A stretch of 64,000 nt of DNA, from assembly GCA_013288685.1 (NCBI GenBank), contig JABDBM010000001.1:62001-126000 (forward strand), given 5' to 3'. The notes beneath the pieces were generated by a model. The model was not told the origin of the DNA. It was given only the letters and a program-made list of their open reading frames with translations, and did not search any database. Shown piece after piece: positions 15,140 to 23,126 of the stretch. Position 1 is the stretch's first letter, and every line of letters starts with the position of its first letter. The DNA comes from Bacteroidota bacterium (GTDB lineage: Bacteria; Bacteroidota; Bacteroidia; Sphingobacteriales; Sphingobacteriaceae). The position numbers and the translations under genes are program-made.

Positions 15140-17437
15140 ATGAACTCCTCCGAATTTAACGAATCCAATCCCCGCCGCACTTTCCTTAAAAAAATGGCCG
15201 TTGCAACTGCTGCCATAGCATCAACCGATATCGTTACTTTTGCAGCGGGTGTTCCGGCATCGGATAAGATGACGCCACCAAAGGAAACCCCCTGGTATCG
15301 CCGCGTAACACGCTGGGGCCAAACTAATATCACCGAAAAAGATCCGCAGCAATATGATATTGCCTGGTGGCGCAAACAATGGAAGCGTACCGAAGTACAG
15401 GGCGTAATCATCAATGCAGGCGGTATTGTGGCTTATTATCCCAGTAAGGTAGCGCTGCACCGCCCTTCTCCATTTTTAAATGGGCGCGATTTGTTTGGCG
15501 AGCTTTGCCGCGCCGCGCATGAGGATGGCCTTGCGGTTTTTGCACGCATGGATTCGAACCGGGCGGGTGGAGAGTTTTACAATGCCCATCCCGATTGGTT
15601 TGCCGTTGATGCGGCCGGCAAGCCCTACAAAGCCGGCGATATGTACATAACCTGCGTAAACGGCCCTTATTATAACGAGCATATCCCGGCTATTCTGCGC
15701 GAAATTGTTGACCTGTACCATCCCGAAGGTTTTACCGATAATAGCTGGAGCGGCCTTGGCCGTAATTCGCCTTGCTATTGTGAAAACTGCAAAAAGGGTT
15801 TTCGGGCAGTAAGCGGCAAGGAAATTCCCATCACAGCCAACTGGGGCGACAAAACCTATCAGCAATGGATAAAATGGAACTATGACCGCCGCCTGGAGAT
15901 TTGGGATTTAAACAACCGTACCACTAAAGCTGCGGGAGGGCCTGATTGTGTATGGTCGGGTATGAACAGTGGTTCCATCAGCGGGCAAAGCAGCAACTTC
16001 AGAGACTATAAAGGCATTTGCAGCCGGGCAGATATCCTGATGATTGACGACCAGGGCCGCAGCGATGCCAGTGGCTTTCAGCACAATGCAGATATTGGTA
16101 AATTTCTGCACGGGTTGCTGGGCTGGGATAAACTCATCCCCGAAAGTATGGCCATGTATCAGCAGGGTAGCGTGCAATTCCGTTTGGCAAGCAAACCCGC
16201 CGCCGAAGCGCGAATGTGGATGATAGCAGGCATTGCCGGTGGCATACAACCCTGGTGGCATCATGTTGGGGCTTATCATGAAGACCGCAGGGCATACCAC
16301 ACAGCTGCGCCAGTGATGCAATGGCATAAAGCCAACGAGAAATTCCTGGTGAACCGACAGCCGGTTGCTACCGTTGGCGTAGTATGGTCGCAACAAAATA
16401 CAGATTTTTACGGGCGCGATAACGCGGGCGAACTGGTTGACCAGCCCTGGCGCGGTATAACACAAGCGCTCATCAGGGCAAGAATACCTTTCATCCCGGT
16501 ACACGCAGATGATATTGACCGCGATGCCCCGCAGCTTTCGCTATTGATATTGCCCAGCCTCGGCGCCATGACAGATGCACAGGTTACGAGCGTGCGCAAT
16601 TTTGTTGAGGCGGGCGGAGGCCTGATTGCTACCGGCGAAAGCAGCCTGTACGATGAATGGGGCAATGCAAGGTCTGATTATGCACTCGCCGATTTGTTTG
16701 GCGCGCATGTAACCGACCAGCACCGTCAAAACAAATCATTCAATACATCACATACTTATATGCGGCTTTCGCCGGAGCTACGCCGGGAGGTGGATGGCCC
16801 CGAAACTGGGAGCGAGCCAGCTATCACCACTACAAGGCATCACGTATTGCAGGGTTTCGAAGAAACAGATATCCTGCCATACGGCGGGCAGTTATATCCT
16901 TTGCGCACCGACGCAGGCGTTGAAATACCCCTAACCTTTATTCCTGAATTCCCGGTATACCCGCCGGAAACAGCATGGATGCGAGAGCCGAAAACAGATA
17001 TTCCCGGTTTAGTTTTAAATACAAAACACAAAGGGCGCGTTGCCTTTGTACCTGCCGATATTGACGGACAATTTGGACAACACAATCTTCCCGACCATGG
17101 TGACTTATTGGGCAACCTTATCCGCTGGACGGTAAAGGAAAGCATCCCGTTAAAGATAAACGGCACGGGCCTTATTGATTGCCACCTGTACAAACAGCAG
17201 GGCACATTGATTATACACTTGGTTAACCTTACCAATGCAGCAACATGGCGGCAACCGATTCATGAACTGCTTGCTGTGGGGCCATTTAAAATTAGTGTAA
17301 AGTTTCCTGCTGATGTGCGTACAACAAGCATGAATTTACTGGTGTCTGAGCAGAAAATGCCTGTTGCTGTAAATGATGGCTGGGCAAGTTTTGAGGTTAA
17401 GGCTATACTTGATCATGAAGTGGTAGTACTGAGATAA
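15140..17437 (+). CDS. Tat-exported glycoside-hydrolase-like protein (GHL6 plus beta-galactosidase-trimerisation-like domain)
   Basis: A 765-residue exported protein. The Tat signal has RRTFLKK at residues 12-18 followed by a hydrophobic alanine-rich segment. The first large domain (about 60-360) resembles hypothetical glycosyl hydrolase GHL6: EVQGVIINAGGIVAYYPS, an HPDWFAVD segment and CENCKKGFRAV with paired cysteines. A second domain (about 410-570), starting GVVWSQQNTDFYGR and containing LLILPSLGAMTD and GGGLIATGESS, looks like the middle domain of GH42 beta-galactosidases. A beta-sandwich tail follows. Substrate is unknown; such proteins usually act on plant or microbial polysaccharides. 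It is monocistronic and sits next to the AraC-controlled genes without sharing their promoter element. Confidence 0.78.
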   Translation: MNSSEFNESNPRRTFLKKMAVATAAIASTDIVTFAAGVPASDKMTPPKETPWYRRVTRWGQTNITEKDPQQYDIAWWRKQWKRTEVQGVIINAGGIVAYYPSKVALHRPSPFLNGRDLFGELCRAAHEDGLAVFARMDSNRAGGEFYNAHPDWFAVDAAGKPYKAGDMYITCVNGPYYNEHIPAILREIVDLYHPEGFTDNSWSGLGRNSPCYCENCKKGFRAVSGKEIPITANWGDKTYQQWIKWNYDRRLEIWDLNNRTTKAAGGPDCVWSGMNSGSISGQSSNFRDYKGICSRADILMIDDQGRSDASGFQHNADIGKFLHGLLGWDKLIPESMAMYQQGSVQFRLASKPAAEARMWMIAGIAGGIQPWWHHVGAYHEDRRAYHTAAPVMQWHKANEKFLVNRQPVATVGVVWSQQNTDFYGRDNAGELVDQPWRGITQALIRARIPFIPVHADDIDRDAPQLSLLILPSLGAMTDAQVTSVRNFVEAGGGLIATGESSLYDEWGNARSDYALADLFGAHVTDQHRQNKSFNTSHTYMRLSPELRREVDGPETGSEPAITTTRHHVLQGFEETDILPYGGQLYPLRTDAGVEIPLTFIPEFPVYPPETAWMREPKTDIPGLVLNTKHKGRVAFVPADIDGQFGQHNLPDHGDLLGNLIRWTVKESIPLKINGTGLIDCHLYKQQGTLIIHLVNLTNAATWRQPIHELLAVGPFKISVKFPADVRTTSMNLLVSEQKMPVAVNDGWASFEVKAILDHEVVVLR

Positions 17438-17461
17438 AGAGCGGCCGTTTAGAAATTAACT

Positions 17462-17506
17462 GTTCCGATTTGTACAATTTTAAAATTCGTGCCTGCATTA
17501 ATTTTG
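17462..17506 (+). promoter_or_regulatory. Shared promoter element, copy 1 (candidate AraC site plus -7 box)
   Basis: GTTCCGATTTGTACAATT begins at 17462 and a -7 box TAATTTTG begins at 17499, exactly 37 bases later. The same arrangement recurs at 18854-18898. TTGTACAA inside it is palindromic. The expected TTG at -33 is 26 bases from the -7 box, too far, which fits an activator-dependent promoter. Confidence 0.65.
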
Positions 17507-17524
17507 TGGTACATTTTAAAATTT

Positions 17525-18001
17525 ATGAAACGGATAAACCTCTTTACAGCAATACAAGTGCTTGTCATACTATTTTTTAGTAACCATAGCGCTGCTCAAC
17601 AATCAAAAGATACAGCACTGCAGGAAGCAAAAAAGGCTATCGCAGCAAGCAACCGAATTTATTTCCAGGCTTTTGTAAAAGGCGATTCATCTATATTTAT
17701 AGACCGTTACGCAACAGATTGTTGGATTATGCCGCCAGATGCCCCAGCTATGCACGGACCTGACGCACCACTTAATTTTTTCAGGACGGCATACCATAAA
17801 TTTGGCCTGCGTAATGGCAAATTTATCACAACAGACGTATTTGGAGATGGCCGTGAATATGTTACCGAAGTAGGTATCTGGCAATCGTTTAACGCCAATA
17901 ACCGGATGTTTGATAATGGTAAATTCCTGGTATTGTGGAAGAAAACGCCAAAAGGATGGAAAATGTTCAGGGATTCATTCAGCAGCGACCGCAGTAAATA
18001 A
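17525..18001 (+). CDS. Exported NTF2-like (DUF4440/SnoaL-type) protein
   Basis: A 158-residue protein from the chosen ATG, with a signal peptide (about 1-25, ending NHSAAQQ). The mature part is one NTF2-like domain: a first helix EAKKAIAASNRIYFQAFVKGD, quoted in part as NRIYFQAFVKGD, then FIDRYATDCWIMPPDAP and the strand GKFLVLWKKTPKGWKMFRD. That is the DUF4440 pattern. A longer frame to 17489 is rejected because it overlaps the -7 box at 17499. It is one of two genes flanking the AraC regulator that share an upstream element, so it is probably its target. Ligand or enzymatic role is unknown. Confidence 0.8.
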   Translation: MKRINLFTAIQVLVILFFSNHSAAQQSKDTALQEAKKAIAASNRIYFQAFVKGDSSIFIDRYATDCWIMPPDAPAMHGPDAPLNFFRTAYHKFGLRNGKFITTDVFGDGREYVTEVGIWQSFNANNRMFDNGKFLVLWKKTPKGWKMFRDSFSSDRSK

Positions 18002-18030
18002 AGATTGAAATAATTTTTGTAACTTCAATT

Positions 18031-18843
18031 ATGGAATTTAAGCAGTTTCCGCCATCAGATATTTTAAAGCCTTACATCAGGCATTATTATATCTTTCAGT
18101 CAGATTCGGATGCTGAATTTGAGGATACTGTATTCCCAAGTGGCGATATGGAGGTGATTTTTAACCTCGGAGAAGGCACCTGGGAATCATCTGTCGAAGA
18201 TAAATTTATCCAAACGCCGAAAATTGAATTGTGGGGACAGCTCACCAATCCGTTGCCTATAAAATCGAAAGGCAGGCATACTATGCTGGGCATTAAATTT
18301 TTTACCCATTCGGCGTCGTATTTTTTTAATGACGAAATGGGCGTATTTAACGATCGCATTTCCGACCTCTCGCTTATTATCGGTAGCCCGGTAAAAACGT
18401 TGCACTCGCAGCTATTGGAAACAAAAGACGAACTGAAAAGAATAGAATTGATTGAAGCTTTTATGTTAGGGCGATTAATCGGCAACGATAAAAAGTCCTT
18501 CAGGGTTGATAAAGTTGCCCATATTTTAACCAGCATAAAAAGAAACCCTGCCGAAAATAACCTGGGCGCAATTGCCTCCAAACACGGCATTACGCCCCGA
18601 TACCTGCACAAGCTTATTTACCGCCATACCGGCCTGTCGCCAATTGCCTTCAATAAAATAAACCGTTTCCAGTTCAGCTTAAAACTCATCGCAAAAAATG
18701 AGCAGCCGCTAACGGCTATCGCGTATAACAGCGGCTATTTCGATCAATCGCATTTTATACGCGATTTTAAATCGTTTACCGGCGTAACACCATCTGCGTA
18801 TTTAGAAACCGCATCGCCTGTTAACCAGTTGTTAGCACAATAA
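18031..18843 (+). CDS. AraC-family transcriptional regulator
   Basis: A 270-residue regulator. The N-terminal half (about 1-150) starts FKQFPPSDILKPYIRHYYIFQS and contains FPSGDMEVIFNLG and KIELWGQLTNP, the pattern of the DUF6597-type sensor domain. The C-terminal part (about 165-262) is a two-helix-turn-helix AraC domain with HGITPRYLHKLIYRHTGLSP and AYNSGYFDQSHFIRDFKSFTG, each shown in part. It begins 29 bases after the NTF2-like gene and ends 10 bases before the shared element of the next gene. Both flanking genes carry the same promoter element, which makes this the obvious candidate activator. Confidence 0.92.
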   Translation: MEFKQFPPSDILKPYIRHYYIFQSDSDAEFEDTVFPSGDMEVIFNLGEGTWESSVEDKFIQTPKIELWGQLTNPLPIKSKGRHTMLGIKFFTHSASYFFNDEMGVFNDRISDLSLIIGSPVKTLHSQLLETKDELKRIELIEAFMLGRLIGNDKKSFRVDKVAHILTSIKRNPAENNLGAIASKHGITPRYLHKLIYRHTGLSPIAFNKINRFQFSLKLIAKNEQPLTAIAYNSGYFDQSHFIRDFKSFTGVTPSAYLETASPVNQLLAQ

Positions 18844-18853
18844 AAATCAAACC

Positions 18854-18898
18854 GTTCCGGTTTGTACAATTTTAAGATTTATCGCCGCAATACCTTTG
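18854..18898 (+). promoter_or_regulatory. Shared promoter element, copy 2 (candidate AraC site plus -7 box)
   Basis: GTTCCGGTTTGTACAATT begins at 18854 and the -7 box TACCTTTG begins at 18891, again 37 bases downstream as in copy 1 at 17462. The element differs from copy 1 at only a few positions while the bases between it and the -7 box are mostly unlike, so this is a conserved site and not a recent duplication. Confidence 0.65.
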
Positions 18899-18933
18899 TT
18901 TATATAATTATTAAACAACATAAAGCGTATTGT

Positions 18934-19704
18934 ATGAATTCCTTTGAAACATTTAAACAGCTGCATCAAAATTCATCCCCTTTTGTATTGGGAAATACAT
19001 GGGATGTAAAAAGCGCGCAAGTATTTGAAGCTGCCGGCTATAAAGCTATCGGGATATCCAGCCAGGCCCTGGCAAATTCCTTCGGTTACCAGGATGGCGA
19101 GAACCTGCCGTTTGAAGTGTTGCTACAGGTAGCAAAAAAAACGGTTGAAGTGGTTAAAATCCCTTTTTCGGTTGATATAGAAGGCGGCTACAGCCGTTCT
19201 ATCGACAGCATTATCAACAATATCAGCAGGCTGCATGATGCCGGCGTAGTTGGGATAAACCTGGAAGACACCATTCCCGGTGCAACCCGGCAATTTCAAA
19301 CCATTGCCGAATTTCAAAAAGTGGTTGCCGGGATAGCAAATCACATTAGCCGCAACAATTTGCAACTGTTTTTAAATATCCGTACAGATGCATTCCTGCT
19401 GGGGATGCCCGATCCGCTGGCCGAAACACTTGTGCGGGTTAAAGCCTACCGGGAAGCAGGCGCCGCTGGGATTTTTACACCCTGCATTACCGATGCAGGC
19501 GATATTAGAACACTTACAAACGCTACTACATTACCCGTAAACGTAATGTGCATGCCCAACCTGCCCGGTTTTGATGTACTCGCATCGCTTGGCGTAAAAA
19601 GAATTAGCATGGGACCATTTCTGTTTAACAAGGTGTATGCTAACGCCGGGCAATTGGCAAAGCTGATTTTAAACGACAATAACTTTTCCGCTATCGTATC
19701 CTGA
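18934..19704 (+). CDS. Isocitrate lyase / phosphoenolpyruvate mutase family protein
   Basis: A 256-residue TIM-barrel enzyme of the ICL/PEP-mutase superfamily. Visible features are NTWDVKSAQVFEAAGYKAIGISS near the start (NTWDVKSAQ shown as the opening), the metal-binding VDIEGGYSR, and GINLEDT. The isocitrate-lyase KKCGH loop is absent, so it is not a true isocitrate lyase; relatives include oxaloacetate decarboxylases and 2-methylisocitrate-lyase-like proteins. The start at ATG 18934 is used because the longer frame to 18862 would begin inside the promoter element. It is followed after 31 bases by an NTF2-like gene, probably co-transcribed. Confidence 0.88.
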   Translation: MNSFETFKQLHQNSSPFVLGNTWDVKSAQVFEAAGYKAIGISSQALANSFGYQDGENLPFEVLLQVAKKTVEVVKIPFSVDIEGGYSRSIDSIINNISRLHDAGVVGINLEDTIPGATRQFQTIAEFQKVVAGIANHISRNNLQLFLNIRTDAFLLGMPDPLAETLVRVKAYREAGAAGIFTPCITDAGDIRTLTNATTLPVNVMCMPNLPGFDVLASLGVKRISMGPFLFNKVYANAGQLAKLILNDNNFSAIVS

Positions 19705-19735
19705 TTTTTTATTCAACAACATAAAACCAAACAAA

Positions 19736-20116
19736 ATGAACTTACCAAAACGGGCTGAAGATGCCCACGCCACGCTTGCAGCCGCCTTTAACACCGGCGA
19801 CGTTGCCACAGTAATGAATATGTATGATGTTAGCGGCATCATTGTTCCTGAGCCGGGAAAGCCGGTATCAGGCAGGGAAAAATTTGAAGAAGCCATAAGA
19901 GCCATTTTATCCATCAAAGGCACAATGGAAATTAAAACCGTTTATTGCCTTCAAACCGGGGATATTGCCCTGGGCAGATCAGAATGGCGCATTACCGATG
20001 GCGATGAAGTAAAGATAAGTGCCAAGGGAATTGAGGTAATGAAACAACAAACCGATGGCACCTGGAAAATAACCATCGACCAGGCTTTTGGCGCCGAGGC
20101 CGATTTAGTAGCATAA
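19736..20116 (+). CDS. Cytosolic NTF2-like (SnoaL/YybH-type) protein
   Basis: A 126-residue protein without signal peptide forming a single NTF2-like domain: EDAHATLAAAFNTGDVATVM, then MYDVSGIIVPEPGKPVSGRE, then the strand DGTWKITIDQAFG. This is the pattern of SgcJ/EcaC-like and YybH proteins, small alpha+beta barrels that bind or isomerise hydrophobic ligands. It is the last gene of the AraC-linked run and is followed by a hairpin shared with the convergent gene. It is a second, distant NTF2-like member in the same regulatory unit as the exported one at 17525. Confidence 0.82.
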   Translation: MNLPKRAEDAHATLAAAFNTGDVATVMNMYDVSGIIVPEPGKPVSGREKFEEAIRAILSIKGTMEIKTVYCLQTGDIALGRSEWRITDGDEVKISAKGIEVMKQQTDGTWKITIDQAFGAEADLVA

Positions 20117-20135
20117 GTGAATTTGCCGCTATAGC

Positions 20136-20177
20136 TTACAAGCCTTGCCGCCATAATTGGGTGTGCAGGGCTTGTAA
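20136..20177. terminator. Bidirectional hairpin between convergent genes
   Basis: A 13-bp stem, TTACAAGCCTTGC with GCAGGGCTTGTAA (one G-T pair), encloses a 16-base loop. It sits 20 bases after the NTF2-like stop and 7 bases before the end of the convergent gene. No strong T-run follows. Confidence 0.5.
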
Positions 20178-20183
20178 ATTAAA

Positions 20184-21278
20184 TCACTCCCGCACAAACC
20201 GATCAAACGATTTCCAGTATTTATCCTTATAAATATCATAGTTCAGCTCAATTTTACCGGCGTATTTTTGTTTTATTTGATAAAGCACTTTTGTTGGCTT
20301 TCTGAAATCCATACAGGCCAGGTAAATTTCTCTAACGCTTTCGGCGGTTTGCCGGCCAATGTTCAGGTAACCTTCAAAGTCTTTCAGTTCTTCCATTATC
20401 TCATCTTCAATTTGATTGAGCAAGGCGTATGTTTCATCGTCCGGCATGCCGTTGTTGCTTTTGCCATCATAATTAATTTCGATGTTTAATATCCAGGGGT
20501 GCGAAGCTTTGCCGTGCCACCCCAGCAAACTCATGTTGATAGCTGCCAGCAATGCGTTCCCGCTTTCCAACTGCGCCTCCAGCATCGAATAGCCATCATT
20601 TTCGGCATCCCATTTTACATCGTCATATTTTTCAATAAATTCTTTTTCGCGCCAAATCAAAAAGGCTTTTAATTTTTCAATGGGCACTAACTCTTTTTCT
20701 GCACTTTTCTTGTCTACCACTTTAATATTGTCAATGGTAGTTGCAAAATTTAGCTCGCCTAAAAAATTATCCAAAAATATATAAACGCCAATGGTTATAT
20801 TGCCTTTATCAGCTTCGTTAAAATCGTCATAAACAATGGTGACGTCTATTTCATCAGGATATGCCGCATCTTCATTGGCATAAAAGCTTAAATTTTCGGC
20901 TTTATACTCATAACGTGCCATGCGGATACTCACATTTTTTATGTCCATTGGCGGTTTCAAAGCAGTAAACACCCAGCCATCAATTTTGGGCGCCGATTTA
21001 ACCAGGTCTTCCACAAAAGCAATGTTTTTTATGGCGCCGTCTGCTGTTAAAACCAGTTCGCAGGTATTATCATTTAGCATCCCTGTTAAATAAAAAAAAC
21101 CATCTTTAAGCTCACCGAGTTTTGGCGATAGTTTATCGAAAAATCCCTTTTCGATATCGCCCTTTTCTTTCACAACGGAGAAAAAAGTTTTTTCATTTTT
21201 TTGGAACCAGCTCCAAAATTCTTCGTTAGTTTTTATGGGTTCGTTTTTCTTTTTGAAAATGTTTTTTAACAGGCTCAT
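20184..21278 (-). CDS. DUF695-domain-like cytosolic protein
   Basis: A 364-residue soluble protein with no signal peptide or membrane segment. The first part (about 1-190) starts MSLLKNIFKKK and NEEFWSWFQKNEKTFF and is not recognised. The second part (about 225-364) follows the DUF695 pattern: WILNIEINYDGKSNNGMPDDE, quoted partly as YDGKSNNGMPDDE, then ALLNQIEDEIMEELKD and YLNIGRQTAESVREIY. The function of DUF695 is not established. The gene stands alone, divergent from the ECF sigma gene, and convergent with the AraC-linked run. Confidence 0.7.
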   Translation of the reverse strand: MSLLKNIFKKKNEPIKTNEEFWSWFQKNEKTFFSVVKEKGDIEKGFFDKLSPKLGELKDGFFYLTGMLNDNTCELVLTADGAIKNIAFVEDLVKSAPKIDGWVFTALKPPMDIKNVSIRMARYEYKAENLSFYANEDAAYPDEIDVTIVYDDFNEADKGNITIGVYIFLDNFLGELNFATTIDNIKVVDKKSAEKELVPIEKLKAFLIWREKEFIEKYDDVKWDAENDGYSMLEAQLESGNALLAAINMSLLGWHGKASHPWILNIEINYDGKSNNGMPDDETYALLNQIEDEIMEELKDFEGYLNIGRQTAESVREIYLACMDFRKPTKVLYQIKQKYAGKIELNYDIYKDKYWKSFDRFVRE

Positions 21279-21388
21279 TTTGGGATTAGCATTTTACGAA
21301 AATATATTTTTTGTCCGAATATTAAACTGAAACACCTAATTGTTGCGCTTATATTTATTTAATGCTACATTGAGCCCTAATAAACCTG

Positions 21389-21970
21389 ATGAGCGCCTAT
21401 ACCCCATTAACCGACGAAAAATTGGTTGCCTTACTAAAAAAAGGCGATCAGCAGGCCTTTACCGAAATTTACAACCGGTATGCGCCAAAGCTTGCCGGTT
21501 TTGCCGCGTCTAAATTGTACAGTTTGGACGATGCCCGTGATATTTTGCATGATATGTTCGTGAAACTTTGGGAGTGTCGCGAGGAGCTACATATTACCGC
21601 CAACCTGCAATCGTACCTTTTTTCCATCATCAGGCATCGCGTTATTGATAAAATCCGTAAAAACATTACCCGCGAAGAATATGCTGCCGCTGCGCAATTA
21701 ATAGAGACTGTTTATACTGAAAATGCAGAGAAAGAAATTGAGGCAAAAGACTTGCAGCAAAACATCCAAAAATCATTAAATGAACTGCCGCCCAGGGCAC
21801 GTGAAATTTATAAACTAAGCCGCGAACAAGGTTTAAGTAATGGCGAAATTGCGGACAAGCTCCAGCTATCCGAGCAAACGGTAAAAAATCAGCTATCAAC
21901 TGCGTTGAAACATTTGCGAAAATCGTTAACTGGGTTTGCGGCGGTTGCTTTTATTATTTGGGGGATATAG
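21389..21970 (+). CDS. ECF RNA polymerase sigma factor (Bacteroidota FecI-like)
   Basis: A 193-residue ECF sigma factor. Region 2 (about 20-85) includes FTEIYNRYAPKLAGFA, DDARDILHDMFVKLWE and the -10-binding stretch LFSIIRHRVIDKIRK. Region 4 (about 130-180) includes LPPRAREIYKLSREQGLSN and QLSEQTVKNQLSTALKHLR. It is followed by a FecR anti-sigma gene 102 bases on and then by a large STN-domain gene, the order of a cell-surface signalling locus. The short hydrophobic C-terminus (FAAVAFIIWG) is common in this group. Its targets presumably include the two giant genes downstream. Confidence 0.93.
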   Translation: MSAYTPLTDEKLVALLKKGDQQAFTEIYNRYAPKLAGFAASKLYSLDDARDILHDMFVKLWECREELHITANLQSYLFSIIRHRVIDKIRKNITREEYAAAAQLIETVYTENAEKEIEAKDLQQNIQKSLNELPPRAREIYKLSREQGLSNGEIADKLQLSEQTVKNQLSTALKHLRKSLTGFAAVAFIIWGI

Positions 21971-22072
21971 TAACCCGCATTACAGTAATGGAGATTATAA
22001 TAACTCCAAATATTTTTATTTTTCTATAGTACCTTTTACCCTCTTAACCGACTATTATCAAATTGCAGCATT

Positions 22073-23059
22073 ATGAGCCGGATAGATATGGATGAATTAC
22101 TAAACCGCTACCTTAACGGGACAGCCACGCCGCAGGAAACGCAGCAGGTAGAAATGTGGCTAAACCATTATGGAAATCCGGATTCACGGTGGGAACAAAT
22201 GGATGCTGAAAGCCGGGAACAATGGCTGGCCGGTTTATTTACCGATATACAGGAAAGTGCAAGTATCAATACCCCAAAAGTGGTGCCCATGCCGCCGCGT
22301 AGACATGTGTGGCGAACCATAGCGGCAGTTGCCGCCGTGTTCGCCATATTTTTTACGGCTTATTTGGAATGGCCCGTATTGCAACGCAGTTTACACCCTG
22401 TGCAATTAACTGTGCTTAGCGTTCCGAAAAACGAAAAAAAGCAGATAATAATAGCTGATGGCAGTACAATACGCCTAAATTCGGGCGCTAAACTGGAATA
22501 TCCGGAGGAATTTAACGGCAAAACGCGGGAAGTCTACTTATCAGGCGAGGCTTATTTTGATATCCGGCACGATGCCTCTAAACCTTTTATTATACATACC
22601 GGTAGGGTAATTACTACAGTATTGGGCACTGCATTTAATATAAAAGCCGATAATATGCTGCATACCGTTGTAGTTACGGTAACCCGCGGAAAAGTTAGCG
22701 TCGCTAACGAGGGTCAATCGCTTGGCGTTATTACGCCTAACCAGCAGATAAGTTTCAATACCGTTAATCATCTGCATTCCCAAACCGATGTGGATGCCAG
22801 GCTCGCAATTGCCTGGCAGGTAAGCGATATACACTTTAACGATATTACTTTTGCCGCCGCCGCCGCCCAACTGCAACAGCGTTTTAAAGTTAAAATAACT
22901 TTCGCCAACGAAAAAGTTAAAAAGTGCCGCTTTACGGGTACAGCGATGCGCGAAGAAAAATTGGACAAGATATTGAAGGTAATATGTTCATTTAACCATG
23001 CCACTTACCAAACCAAAGCCGACGGCAGTATAGTTATTGACGGGCCGGGGTGTGAGTAA
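22073..23059 (+). CDS. FecR-family anti-sigma factor
   Basis: A 328-residue single-pass inner-membrane protein. The N-terminal cytoplasmic part (about 1-75) starts DMDELLNRYLNGTATPQETQQ and would bind the sigma factor. A transmembrane helix lies near 80-100 (TIAAVAAVFAIFFTAYLEW). The periplasmic FecR domain (about 115-220) includes VLSVPKNEKKQIIIADGS and VYLSGEAYFDI. The C-terminal 70 residues (about 255-325) form the DUF4974/STN-like region that meets the receptor. The following gene supplies an STN domain, its expected partner. Confidence 0.93.
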   Translation: MSRIDMDELLNRYLNGTATPQETQQVEMWLNHYGNPDSRWEQMDAESREQWLAGLFTDIQESASINTPKVVPMPPRRHVWRTIAAVAAVFAIFFTAYLEWPVLQRSLHPVQLTVLSVPKNEKKQIIIADGSTIRLNSGAKLEYPEEFNGKTREVYLSGEAYFDIRHDASKPFIIHTGRVITTVLGTAFNIKADNMLHTVVVTVTRGKVSVANEGQSLGVITPNQQISFNTVNHLHSQTDVDARLAIAWQVSDIHFNDITFAAAAAQLQQRFKVKITFANEKVKKCRFTGTAMREEKLDKILKVICSFNHATYQTKADGSIVIDGPGCE

Positions 23060-23126
23060 GCCAGCTGTGATGGTCTGAATTATAACAAAGGGAATAATTA
23101 TTTATATATCGCAAATTAATCTATCA

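Noticed and set aside
15541..15570. GATTCGAACC string as a tRNA T-arm
   Set aside because: It lies inside the coding frame of the Tat-exported protein, and no acceptor or anticodon stem surrounds it.
18934..19704. True isocitrate lyase (aceA) of the glyoxylate shunt
   Set aside because: The protein is only 256 residues and lacks the KKCGH catalytic loop; no malate synthase gene is nearby.
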